Of a stretch of 64,000 nt of DNA, positions 54,075 through 62,666 are shown piece by piece. Every line of letters starts with the position of its first letter. Positions within the stretch are counted from its first letter, which is position 1. Made by a program: the position numbers and the translations under genes. Under the pieces are notes generated by a model. That model ran no database searches, was not told where the DNA came from, and saw only the letters and a list, made by a program, of their open reading frames with translations. Source of the DNA: DATAOG01 sp963782885 (GTDB lineage Bacteria; Pseudomonadota; Alphaproteobacteria; Geminicoccales; Geminicoccaceae); the NCBI GenBank assembly GCA_963782885.1, contig CAWALL010000002.1, positions 581,699-645,698 of the forward strand, written 5' to 3'.

Positions 54075-54169
54075 AGGCGACCTCCACGGACGCTCACCTC
54101 AACCCGAGCCAACTTCTGCGCCGACCCCGCCACCAATCAACCCGTGCTATGGGGTTTGAGAAATCCGGA

Positions 54170-54953
54170 CTAATTCTCTCAAGGCGGCAGCTGGCAGGAA
54201 CTGACGCGACTGGCGGGCGTTGTGCAGGCCGAGCCGATAACCCGGGCGTTCTTCGATGCTCCAAGCATTGTCTTGAGGATAGGTCCACTCGATGTCACGA
54301 GATTTCGAACTGATCATCAATGCGCGGGTATGCTTGCAGATACTTCCACAAGGATGCAAGCGAAGGAATCCAGAGATCGGCAGACGGTGGATCGGCCAGT
54401 GGCCGTACCGCCTGGCGCTGGGCGGTCGTCTTGCCGGCCTTTAGAAACGCTACGCGGTCGCGATCCGCAATTTCGGTGGAGCGCAACGCGATTCTGGGTG
54501 GGGCCGGCGGGCGGGGCTCATGGGCGATCAAAAGGGCGGCCTCGATCGCCGAGGCGCCGAAAGTACGGTCCGGCAGTTGGACGAGCTCGACGGCTCCGTA
54601 TAGCCTTTCGACTCGCCGGCGCTGCTCCTTGAACTGCCGTTCGAGTATGAAGGGTCTCGGCAGAACGAAACCGAGCGCGAGCGGGTGAGCATCGAGCGCG
54701 GCGTCGAGGGCGGCGACCGGCTTTGAGTAGGTACGCTTGGCGATCGGATATCGGTCACGCTCCTCGGCCGTGAAAGCCCCGAATGGCGGGTTGCAGAGGA
54801 TCACGTTGTGCCGGCGCAGTTGCATCTCGAGCGTGTCGTCTTCGAACAAATGCGCTTGACCAATGTTCCAGCCATTGTGGTTTGGATAGTCGGCAAGGAT
54901 CATGGACAAGACAGCGACTTCGCGTGCAAAGGCATCAATTTCGTCCCCAGCTA
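54170..54953 (-). pseudogene. N-6 DNA methylase, catalytic-to-C-terminal fragment
   Basis: Begins at the TA of IS630-2 with LAGDEIDAFAREVAVLSMIL, ADYPNHNGWNIGQAHLFE, then the catalytic motif IV VILCNPPFGAF, KPVAALDAALDAHPLALGFV, LPRPFILERQFKEQRRRVER and EALLIAHEPRP. After a frameshift near 54305 it continues RDIEWTYPQDNAWSIEERPG and LREL at the IS1380-B junction. NPPF is the N6-adenine methyltransferase active site. Motif I (the SAM loop) and about 200 preceding residues are absent. Confidence 0.8.
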
Positions 54954-55241
54954 GTATAGTGTCCCAGACATAACGTTACAAAGTCGGCCGAGCTTGGCAA
55001 GGATGTCGTCGGCGGTGGCGGTCCAGGCGAACGGTCGCGAGCAAGCGTTGTAGGCGGCAACGAAGGCGCTGATCGGGGTGACGAGGTCCTTGGCGCTGGC
55101 GAACGAGCCACGGCGGATCTCGCGGCTGGTGAGGATCGCGAACCAGCGCTCGACCTGGTTCAGCCAGGAAGCATAGGTCGGCGTGGAGTGAACCTGGAAG
55201 CGCGCGCGCTCGGCGAGCCAGGCGCGGACCTTGGGATGCTG
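54951..55241 (-). pseudogene. IS630 transposase copy 2, 3' part
   Basis: Encodes HPKVRAWLAERARFQVHST through TYASWLNQVERWFAILT to the C-terminus. Nearly identical to copy 1. It is cut by the IS66 element at 55242. Confidence 0.9.
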
Positions 55242-55361
55242 GTAAGCGTCCGATCTCGGGGGCCTGTTCGTGGGCTGCGGGGAGGGATAGAGGCTCGTCT
55301 CTTGGCATGATGGTGTCCACCAAGAGCTTGGTGGACACCAACGGAGGCGGGATGGTGGGCG

Positions 55362-55802
55362 ATGGGGCGACCGGATCGGCGCCGGTGGACGGCCGAGGAG
55401 AAGCGCGGGATTGTCGAGGAGACGCGGGCGCCCGGGTGTTCGGTGTCCGTGGTGGCCAGGCGGCACGATATCAACGCCAACCTCCTGTTCAAGTGGAAGC
55501 GCCAGGAGGAGGCTGGGCAGCCTGAGCGGCGGTTGCTGGAGGGGCCCGAGTTCGTGCCGATTGGGGTGGTCGGCGAGGCGGGTGATGGCGGGCCGGCACT
55601 GCTCGCCAGGATGCCTGCGCATTCCGACGAAGCCGGGAACCGGCAGCATGGGCCGGCTGAGCCCCCGCGACCGTCGGGGCTCGAGACCCGGGCGGGCGTG
55701 ATCGAGATCGACCTTTTGAACGGGGCCCGGGTGCGGGTCGATGCGTTCGTCGATGGCCGAGCGCTCGCGCGGGTGCTGGGCGCGCTGAAGCGGTGGCCAT
55801 GA
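55362..55802 (+). CDS. tnpA: IS66 accessory protein TnpA
   Basis: 146 residues. An N-terminal HTH (RRWTAEEKRGIVEETRAPGC, SVSVVARRHDINANLLFKW) is the DNA-binding module of IS66 OrfA, with a beta-rich C-terminus (VIEIDLLNGARVRVDAFVD). It starts the three-gene set; the tnpB start is 4 bp downstream. Confidence 0.9.
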   Translation: MGRPDRRRWTAEEKRGIVEETRAPGCSVSVVARRHDINANLLFKWKRQEEAGQPERRLLEGPEFVPIGVVGEAGDGGPALLARMPAHSDEAGNRQHGPAEPPRPSGLETRAGVIEIDLLNGARVRVDAFVDGRALARVLGALKRWP

Positions 55803-55806
55803 TCCC

Positions 55807-56160
55807 ATGATCCAGGTCGCGTCCGGCACCAAGGTCCATCTCGCGTGCCGGCCGGTCAGCATGCGCTACGGCTTCGACGGCCTGTGCGCCAAGGTCGCCT
55901 CGGTGCTCGCGTCGGACCCGTTCTCGGGCCATCTGTTTTGCTTCCGCAGCAAGCGCGGCGATTATTTGAAGATCCTGTACTGGGACGGTTCAGGGCTGTG
56001 CTTGTTTGCCAAGCGGCTGGAGCGCGGCCGGTTCGTCTGGCCGCCGATCGTGGACGGCGGCCTGATCCTGACGCCGGCCCAGCTGGCGCTGCTGCTCGAG
56101 GCGATCGACTGGCGGCGGACGGTGGCGCCGGCGCTGCCCGCGCGCCCGACAGCGATCTGA
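55807..56160 (+). CDS. tnpB: IS66 accessory protein TnpB
   Basis: 117 residues. VHLACRPVSMRYGFDGLCAKV, HLFCFRSKRGDYLKILYWDG and LCLFAKRLERGRFVWPP are the unmistakable IS66 OrfB motifs (TDMRKGFDGL, FVFRgRRgDlvKiLwwDG). Needed for transposition, exact role unclear. Confidence 0.95.
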   Translation: MIQVASGTKVHLACRPVSMRYGFDGLCAKVASVLASDPFSGHLFCFRSKRGDYLKILYWDGSGLCLFAKRLERGRFVWPPIVDGGLILTPAQLALLLEAIDWRRTVAPALPARPTAI

Positions 56161-56210
56161 GCCGACGATCTTCTGGTCGCCAGGTCGGTTGCTTCCTGGT
56201 AGAGGAAGTC

Positions 56211-57818
56211 ATGTCGTCGGCAACCGACTTCCTGCCTTGCGATCCCGCAGCGCTACGGGCGCTCGCAGTCTCGTTGCAGGAAGCGCTCGCGAGCAAGGAT
56301 CGTGAGCTCGCGGCGCGGGATGCCGAGCTCCACGCCAAGACGCTGCACATCGAGAAGCTGCGCGCGACCCTCGCGCTGATGAAGCGGGCCCGCTTCGGTC
56401 GCTCGTCGGAGAAGATCGATCAGCTCGAGCTGCTGATCGGCGACCTCGAGGAAGCGGCGGCCCAAGAGCAGGCGCGTGCGACGGCGGCGCGGCCTGCGGA
56501 GGATCGATCCTGCTCGAAGAGGGGCGCAGCTCGCCCTCGCGGTCGCCAGCCATTGCCGGCCCATCTGCCGCGCGAGCGGGTGGTGCACGCGCCGGCCCGC
56601 GCCTGCCCGGCCTGCGGCAGCACGCGCCTGACCCGCCTCGGTGAGGACGAGCGCGAGGTGCTCGAATACGTGCCCTCGCACTTCAAGGTGGTGGTGCACG
56701 TCCGGCCGAGGATGAGCTGCCGCGCCTGCGAGACGATTACCCAGGTGCCGGCCCCGTCGCTGCCGATCGAGCGCGGCCGGCCGGGGCCGAGCCTGCTCGC
56801 GCACGTCCTGGTGGCCAAATATTGCGACCATGTTCCGCTCCACCGCCAGAGCGTCATCTATGGCCGGGTCGGCGTCGAGCTCGAGCGCTCGACTTTGGCG
56901 GACTGGGTCGGCCAGGCGGCGTTCCTGCTCGAGCCTCTTGCCGCGGCGATCACCCGCCACGTCCGTGCCGGCGCCGCGCTCCACGCCGACGACACCCCGG
57001 TGCCGGTGCTGGACCCGGGACGCGGCAAGACCAAGACCGGACGATTGTGGGTGCTGGTCCGGGACGAGCGGCCGTGGGGCGGGCCGGCCCCGCCGGCGGT
57101 CAGCTACCTCTACTCGCCGAACCGCAAGGGCGAGCATGCGCGGGCTCTGCTCGCCGGCTGTCGCGGCTTCCTGCACGCCGACGGCTATGCCGGCTTCAAC
57201 GGCCTCTATGAACCCGACGCGAGCGGCACGGCGCCGCTGGTCGAGGTCGCGTGCTGGGCGCATAGCCGCAGGAAGCTGTTCGACATGCACGCCAACACCG
57301 GCTCGGCGCTCGCCCAGGTGGCCCTGGAGCGGATCGCCGCGCTGTTCCAGATCGAGGCCGAGATCAACGGCCGCGCGCCCGAGGAACGTCGGGCTGTCAG
57401 GCAGGAACGCACGCTGCCGCGGCTCGCGGACCTGAAGGACGTCCTCGAGCACGCCCTGACGAGCATCAGCCGCAAGAGCGGCCTCGCGGTCGCGATCCGC
57501 TACAGCCTGTCCCGCTGGGAGGCGCTCGTCCGGTTCACCGGAGATGGCCGGCTCGAGATGACGAACAATTCTGCCGAGCGCGCCATCAGGCCCCTGGCCC
57601 TGGGCAGGAAGAATTATCTGTTCGCCGGCTCGGACAGTGGCGGCGGCCGCGCCGCGATCCTCTACACCCTGATCCAGACCGCGGTCCTCAACGGGCTCGA
57701 CCCCGAGGCCTACCTGCGCGCCGTCCTCGCCCGCATCGCCGACCACCCGATCAACCGGATCGACGACCTGCTCCCGTGGGCCTGGGCCACCTCGCCGACG
57801 ACCGCCGCAGCCGCCTGA
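56211..57818 (+). CDS. tnpC: IS66 transposase TnpC
   Basis: 535 residues from ATG 56211. A coiled-coil leader (ALASKDRELAARDAELHAKTLHIEKLRATLALMKRARFGRSSEKID, in pieces), a zinc-ribbon (CPACGSTRL, then CRACET), the DDE core with LHADDTPVPVLDPG, GFLHADGYAGFNGLYE and the Glu in MTNNSAERAIRPLALGRKNYLF, and a C-terminal helix. Intact. Confidence 0.95.
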   Translation: MSSATDFLPCDPAALRALAVSLQEALASKDRELAARDAELHAKTLHIEKLRATLALMKRARFGRSSEKIDQLELLIGDLEEAAAQEQARATAARPAEDRSCSKRGAARPRGRQPLPAHLPRERVVHAPARACPACGSTRLTRLGEDEREVLEYVPSHFKVVVHVRPRMSCRACETITQVPAPSLPIERGRPGPSLLAHVLVAKYCDHVPLHRQSVIYGRVGVELERSTLADWVGQAAFLLEPLAAAITRHVRAGAALHADDTPVPVLDPGRGKTKTGRLWVLVRDERPWGGPAPPAVSYLYSPNRKGEHARALLAGCRGFLHADGYAGFNGLYEPDASGTAPLVEVACWAHSRRKLFDMHANTGSALAQVALERIAALFQIEAEINGRAPEERRAVRQERTLPRLADLKDVLEHALTSISRKSGLAVAIRYSLSRWEALVRFTGDGRLEMTNNSAERAIRPLALGRKNYLFAGSDSGGGRAAILYTLIQTAVLNGLDPEAYLRAVLARIADHPINRIDDLLPWAWATSPTTAAAA

Positions 57819-57872
57819 CCTGCGCTCCGTCCCCGTCAACCCATTCCTGCGCGCCAATCGCCGGACGCTTAC

Positions 57873-58675
57873 GGATGCTGATGGGTGGCGTAATTGTCGA
57901 CGATCAGGTGAACCGCGAGCTCAGCGGGCACGGCGGCATCGATGCGTTTGAGGAACGCCAGGAATCCCTGATGGCGATGACGTGCCTTGCACTGCGCCAG
58001 GACCTGCCCGTTGGCGACGTCGAGGGCGGCAAACAGCGTGGTCGGGCCGTGCCGCTTATAGTCGTGGGTGATGCCATCGACGTAGCCAAGCCCCATCGGC
58101 AGAACCGGTTGCGTGCGCTCGAGCGCCTGAATCTGGCTCTTTTCATCGACGCACAGCACGACCGCGTGATCCGGCGGATTGAGGTAGAGACCGACGATGT
58201 CGCGGACCCTCTCGATCAACTGCGGGTCGGTCGAGAGCTTGAAGGTCCTGGAGCGGTGCGGCTGCACCCCGAACAGCCGCAGATAGCGCTGCACCGTGCT
58301 CTTCGAGATCCCGGTGGCGGCGGCCGCGCCGCGAACGGTCCAGTGCGTACCGACCGTGGGGCGGCTCTGCAGCACAGTGGCCAGCAGGCGCGCTACGGCC
58401 GCGTCATCATGGTCGCGCGGGCGGCCCGGCCGCTGCTCGCCGTAGAGCCCGGCCAGGCCCTGCTCGAGCAAGCGCTTGCGCCAGTGCCCGACCGCCGGGG
58501 TCGAGAGGCCCACCTCGCGCGCAATCGCGGTGTTCGAGATGCCTTGTGCTGACGCCAGCACGATGCGCGCTCGCCGCACCAAGCCCTGGCGGGCGGTTCG
58601 CGATCGCAGCAGATCGCTCAGGCTGGCTCGTTCGACCGCGGTCAGCTCGATCTCCTGCTTGCGTGGCCGGCCCAT
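57873..58675 (-). pseudogene. IS630 transposase copy 2, 5' part
   Basis: From ATG 58675 the sequence follows copy 1 through the HTH domain and the first catalytic Asp to LIVDNYATHQHP, where IS66 interrupts. One substitution (ERVRD for EKVRD) distinguishes it from copy 1. Confidence 0.9.
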
Positions 58676-58755
58676 GCTGCTCCCCCTGCTGCCCGGGGAA
58701 CAACATGCCGCCGTACGAAACATTACCCACGTTAGTTCTGGGAACACTACACTAG

Positions 58756-59572
58756 GGCGTGTTAACACTATTCAAGGGAGGTGGTTTCGGGTAGGCTCAT
58801 CGCATGATGAGGCTGAGCGAAGAGCAATATGAAATAATTCGCCCGTGGATGCCTGTGCAGCGGGGCAACGTGCGGATCGGCAATCTCGAGGTCATCAACG
58901 CAGTGCTGTTTGTGGCCGAGAACGGCTGCAAATGGCGCGCGCTGCCGGCGCGCTTCGGCAACTGGCACACGATCTACACACGGCTGCGCCGGTGGGCGGC
59001 GGCGGGCGTGCTGGACCGCGTGTTCCAGGCCCTGCAAGAGCATCGCCTGATCCGCATCCGTGTCGAGTGCGTCGGCTTGGACAGCACCAGCGTCAAGGTT
59101 CACCCCGACGGCACGGGCGCGCGAAAAAAAACGGCCCGCAAGCCATCGGCAAGTCGCGTGGCGGCTGGAACACCAAGATTTATCTGGTTGCCGCGGATGA
59201 GCGAACGGCCCTGACCTTCGCCCTGTCGCCCGGACAGACCCACGACGCGCCCGAAGGACGCAAGCTGCTGACCGCCTGGCAGCGCCGGCCCGCTGGTGTG
59301 CCCATGGTGATGGACCGGGCGTACGAAGGCGACGAGACCCGGCAACTGGTGCTGGAGCTCGGCTTCGCGCCGGTCGTGCCGCCCAACCCCAACCGTCTTC
59401 AGCCTTGGACCTACGACCGCAGTCTCTACCGCCGGCGCAACGAGGTCGAACGCCTGTTCCGCAGGCTCAAAGGCTTTCGTCGCATCTTCTCGCGCTTCGA
59501 AAAGCTCGATCTCATGTTCACCGCCTTCATCCACTTCGCCCTCATCACCGACATGCTTTGTGTTAACACGCC
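58756..59572 (+). mobile_element. IS5-family (IS427-group) insertion sequence
   Basis: About 0.82 kb. The ends GGCGTGTTAACAC and GTGTTAACACGCC are perfect inverted repeats, bracketed by CTAG on both sides. The left CTAG overlaps the TA duplication of IS630-2, so the two elements are inserted back to back. Confidence 0.9.
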
Positions 59573-59576
59573 CTAG
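58804..59576 (+). CDS. IS5-family transposase made by -1 programmed frameshift
   Basis: Two overlapping frames. The first (from ATG 58804) encodes LSEEQYEIIRPWMPVQRGNV, NAVLFVAENGCKWRALPARFGNWHTIY and CVGLDSTSVKVHPDGTGA with the first Asp. At a run of eight A (59124-59131) a -1 shift leads into the second frame with AIGKSRGGWNTKIYLVAAD, VPMVMDRAYEGDETR with the second Asp and YRRRNEVERLFRRLKGFRRI with the Glu. This arrangement is typical of IS427-group elements, so the frameshift is probably functional, not decay. Confidence 0.9.
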
Positions 59577-59701
59577 AGCAGCGAATGCGTTGTCTCCGGC
59601 GGTACGACAGAGGGGCCCGGCAGTGGCTGCAACTTTTCCCGGCAGCCGCTGACATCAGACCACGGCCGAAGTCTTGCGGTCCTTCGGCAAAGGAAAGGCC
59701 G

Positions 59702-59707
59702 ATGCTA
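59702..59707 (+). pseudogene. Start codon and second codon of the disrupted DUF4410-like lipoprotein gene
   Basis: ATG-CTA preceded by the ribosome-site-like AAGGAAAGG. Removing IS630-3 and one TA joins this to GGA-AAT-CTG at 60835, giving MLGNLFRILSLLFVLAVAAC, a complete lipoprotein signal. Confidence 0.75.
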
Positions 59708-60832
59708 GTGCACTGATACAAGCACAGGATTCACAAGGTCGGGCGCATCTGCGATGCTGGGTCCATGGCTCAGATCGTCTGTCCTTTGGTCTCGGCTGAG
59801 GATCGTGCTCGTCTCGAGGCGATCATCGCCGATCGCAACCGCGCCCAGAAGCACGTGGCGCGGGCTCGGATCATCCTGGGGTCGGCCGCGCGGCTGAGCG
59901 TCGCCGCGGTCGCCAGGCGCGCCGGGGTCGGCCGGCCGGCGGTCTGGCGCTGGCAGCGGCGCTTCGCCGAGGCCGGGGTCGATGGCCTGCTGCGCGACGC
60001 CACGCGCAAGCCCGGCAAAGCGCCCTTGGGCGACGCCACCGTGCATCGGGTGGTCAGCCTGACCTGTTCCGAGCCGCCCGGCGAGGCGACCCACTGGACC
60101 GGCCGGGCGATGGCCAAGACGGCCGGAATCTCCCTGCGCTCGGTGCAGCGGATTTGGGCGAGCCATGGCTTGCAGCCGCACCGCATCCGCACCTTCAAGC
60201 GCTCCAACGACCCCGAGTTCGCGGCCAAGCTCGAGGCCATCGTCGGCCTGTACGTCGACCCGCCGGCGCACAGCCTGGTGCTCTCGATCGATGAGAAAAG
60301 CCAGATTCAGGCCCTGGATCGGACCCAGCCCGGTCTGCCGATCAAACCAGGCAAGGCCGGCACCATGACCCACGACTACATCCGCAACGGTATCACCACG
60401 CTGTTCGCCGCGCTCAACGTCCTCGACGGCACGGTGCTCGGCCGCTGCATGCAGCGCCACCGCCACCAGGAGTTCCTGCGCTTCCTCAACACGCTCGAGC
60501 GCGCCGTGCCGGCCGGCAAGATGATCCATGTGATCCTCGACAACTACGGCAGCCACAAACACCCCAAGGTGCTGCGCTGGCTGGCGCGCCATCCCCGCTG
60601 GACCTTTCACTTCACGCCGACCTCTGGCTCCTGGCTGAACGCCGTCGAGACCTTCTTCTCGGCACTCACCCGGCGCCGACTCCAGCGGGGCGCCTTCCAC
60701 TCCGTCGTCGACCTCCAGGCGGCCATCCATCGCTACATCGCCGAGCACAACGCCGACCCCAAGCCCTTCACCTGGACAAAAACCGCCGACCAGATCCTCG
60801 CCAAACTGAATCCTCTGACTGCGCCAGTGCAA
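59708..60832 (+). mobile_element. IS630-family insertion sequence, copy 3 (different subgroup)
   Basis: 1125 bp flanked by TA (59706-59707 and 60833-60834). Ends share GTGCACTG/CAGTGCA and a subterminal AGGATTC. It is related to but distinct from copies 1 and 2. It sits after the second codon of a lipoprotein gene. Confidence 0.85.
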
Positions 60833-60835
60833 TAG
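59765..60835 (+). CDS. IS630-family transposase (copy 3)
   Basis: 356 residues. HTH region SVAAVARRAGVGRPAVWRWQRRF, DDE domain LVLSIDEKSQIQALDRTQP, HVILDNYGSHKHPKVLRWL and TSGSWLNAVETFFSALTRR. Intact. The TAG stop is completed by the TA duplication and the first base of the disrupted host gene. Confidence 0.95.
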   Translation: MAQIVCPLVSAEDRARLEAIIADRNRAQKHVARARIILGSAARLSVAAVARRAGVGRPAVWRWQRRFAEAGVDGLLRDATRKPGKAPLGDATVHRVVSLTCSEPPGEATHWTGRAMAKTAGISLRSVQRIWASHGLQPHRIRTFKRSNDPEFAAKLEAIVGLYVDPPAHSLVLSIDEKSQIQALDRTQPGLPIKPGKAGTMTHDYIRNGITTLFAALNVLDGTVLGRCMQRHRHQEFLRFLNTLERAVPAGKMIHVILDNYGSHKHPKVLRWLARHPRWTFHFTPTSGSWLNAVETFFSALTRRRLQRGAFHSVVDLQAAIHRYIAEHNADPKPFTWTKTADQILAKLNPLTAPVQ

Positions 60836-61419
60836 GAAATCTGTTCCGCATTCTCAGCCTCCTGTTCGTGCTCGCGGTGGCGGCATGCGCCTCCTGGGGA
60901 ACGCTCGAGATGGGTCAGCCCAGGACGGAGGCCATTCCGCCCGGCAAATCCGTGGCATTGTGGGTTACGCCGACCGTCGGCAGCGATGCTTCCGAGGAGG
61001 AGCATAAGGAAGCCTCTGAAGCTGCCGATCGGCTGAAATCAGAGCTGTTCGGTCGGCTGGTGAGTGAGGGCATCTTCAATTACGTGTTCCAGCCGGGCGA
61101 GCCGGCTGACTACCGCATGGACGTTTCTGTCACACAGGCGGAGGAGGTCTCACCGACAGCGCGGTTCTGGTTGGGCGCGCTGGCGGGAAGGAACGATCTC
61201 AAAGCTGCCGTCGCCCTCTACGACGAGTCGACCGGCAACCTGGTCACGGACTTCAAGGTCACAGGCGAATCCGGCTCGGTGTCGTCGCGCAACGACATCG
61301 AAGATGCCGTGCGCGAAGCGGCCGACAAAATCATCGTCGGGTTCAAAGGTGGGTCGCAGCTATCAGCAAACCGCAACGACATCGAGACCAAGCGCATGGG
61401 CGATCTCGAAGCGCAGTAG
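60833..61419 (+). pseudogene. DUF4410-like lipoprotein, separated from its start by IS630-3
   Basis: The frame from 60835 reads GNLFRILSLLFVLAVAACAS (lipobox VAAC), then VALWVTPTVGSDASEEEH, AADRLKSELFGRLVSEGIFN, ADYRMDVSVTQAEEVSPTAR, AAVALYDESTGNLVTDFKVTG and EDAVREAADKIIVGFKGG. The layout, an N-terminal lipoprotein signal with a GNA1162/DUF4410-like alpha-beta domain, is common for periplasmic lipoproteins of unknown role. Only an internal GTG at 60868 remains as a start, which would destroy most of the signal peptide, so the gene is probably non-functional. Confidence 0.75.
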
Positions 61420-61793
61420 GATGCGTCAGTCTCGGAGCTCTGGCGCGCCTATGATCGCCGCTTCGATGCGCGAGTTCCGCCGAGCCGCCCCGAACCCGAT
61501 CTGCTGGGGATTAAGCTTCTTTCCGGTGGCCGGTAACGCGCAGAGCGATCTAATCCGGGCGGCGGCGTATCGGTCTGAAGGCAGACTCTGATCTCGATCG
61601 TAGCGCGGTCATTGGATCCGATATGCTGGCGGCCTTCGTCCGGCGGCCAGGTTCCCGCTGGGCTGGGTTGAGGAAGACAGCGGCACCGGCATTCTCGCTC
61701 GTGACGCCCCATTGCCGCACAGGCATTACAGGGTCGTAATCGGTGTCGTAATCGGCTATGGAGTTTAGGAGCGGTTGGCTCGGGGGCACTGAA
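61420..61793. other. Non-coding stretch before the dirigent-like gene
   Basis: No convincing gene. Short open frames on both strands lack recognisable sequence. It should hold the promoter of the gene at 61794, but no clear consensus was seen. Confidence 0.4.
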
Positions 61794-62384
61794 ATGAACC
61801 TCGCCATAGCGCGCCGCGTGTTTCTGTGGATCAGTTCGGCTGGCCTGTTGGCGCCGCCTCTGGCTTGGACCGCCACGAGCGAGGCGGCGGAAGCCCTGCT
61901 GTTCGGGGTCGACGTTGCCGCCAACGGCCGCACCAGGGTCTTCCGCTACCCCCGTGACAACAAAGGCCAGCCTGCCAACGGCGCCCCGTTCATCATCCAG
62001 GGGGCCATCTATCCCTTGAACACCCTGTTGCGTCAGGGCCTCAAGAGTGGCCTCCACAGCAATGGATCGCCCGAGTTCCCCGACCAGGTCATTGGCCATT
62101 GGTACTGTCAGGGCTGGTACATCAATGATGCCGGCCGCGCGACAACCGGACCATACCTGAGCACGACGCAGATCTTCGATCTCAATTCAGAGCAACCGGG
62201 CGCCGAGACAATGATCACCCAGGGCGTCGAGCTTGCTGACTTCAATGTGCCGCAGATGCGACCGGTCACTGGCGGCAGTGGCCGGTTCCGGCTGGCGCGC
62301 GGCGTCATGAAGCAAACGGCGCTGGCGTACAATCGTACCGGCGCGCGCAACCTGACCTTCGAGTTCGATCTCGCTCTCATATAA
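61794..62384 (+). CDS. Secreted dirigent / allene-oxide-cyclase-barrel-like protein
   Basis: 196 residues from ATG 61794. A long signal peptide ends near ATSEAAEA. The mature part is beta-rich: IIQGAIYPLNTLLRQGLKSG, IGHWYCQGWYINDAG, PYLSTTQIFDLN, ETMITQGVELADFNVPQMRP, then VTGGSGRFRLARGVMKQTALAYN and NLTFEFDL. The segment with VTGGSGRFRxARG near the C-terminus is the hallmark of dirigent and allene oxide cyclase barrels, which are small lipocalin-like folds. Bacterial members are usually secreted and uncharacterised. An in-frame upstream ATG (61758) would add 12 residues before the signal. Confidence 0.6.
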   Translation: MNLAIARRVFLWISSAGLLAPPLAWTATSEAAEALLFGVDVAANGRTRVFRYPRDNKGQPANGAPFIIQGAIYPLNTLLRQGLKSGLHSNGSPEFPDQVIGHWYCQGWYINDAGRATTGPYLSTTQIFDLNSEQPGAETMITQGVELADFNVPQMRPVTGGSGRFRLARGVMKQTALAYNRTGARNLTFEFDLALI

Positions 62385-62666
62385 ATTCGGCAGCTGACCG
62401 GACAGGCCACATGGCCACGGTCAATCGGCCAGTCCGCCCTCGCGATCGGCTCTCCGCTGAAGCGATCAGCCGGAATCTAGTCATGACTTAGGAACCTGAA
62501 ACGCGACCCAAGCCGGCCGACTGGCCGACGACGAATGGCCAGGATGAATTTTTTGTAAGGGTACGGTTTTATGGCATGGCCGCTGGTTCTACCAGGCGGC
62601 CTGGTTCCGACCAGCCATCCAACGACCGCGCGGATTTCCGGCGGCGAACCGAGGGACAGAGCGACC

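Larger units (their letters stand above)
50599..54169 (+). mobile_element. IS1380-family insertion sequence B, carrying an IS1634 insertion
   Basis: Ends are CCGGATTTCTCAAACC near 50600 and its complement ending at 54168; the target duplication CTAA is at 50595-50598 and 54170-54173. Without the IS1634 insert (52148-54074) the element is about 1.64 kb, the normal IS1380 size. It interrupts the methylase pseudogene. Confidence 0.85.
55242..57872 (+). mobile_element. IS66-family insertion sequence
   Basis: 2631 bp. Terminal inverted repeat GTAAGCGTCCG at both ends and a perfect 8-bp target duplication GGATGCTG (55234-55241, 57873-57880) inside the IS630 transposase gene. It carries the full tnpA-tnpB-tnpC set, so it may be active. 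Confidence 0.95.
54954..58752 (-). mobile_element. IS630-family insertion sequence, copy 2, split by IS66
   Basis: Ends match copy 1 (GTATAGTGTCCCAGAC left; right end with one extra A in GGGAACAC). TA flanks at 54952-54953 and 58753-58754. Removing IS66 and one 8-bp duplication leaves an element of the same size as copy 1, in the same orientation. Confidence 0.9.

Noticed and set aside
59124..59131. The A8 run in the IS5 transposase as a disabling frameshift
   Set aside because: IS427-group IS5 elements commonly use -1 frameshifting on such runs; the second frame is fully conserved and the ends of the element are perfect.
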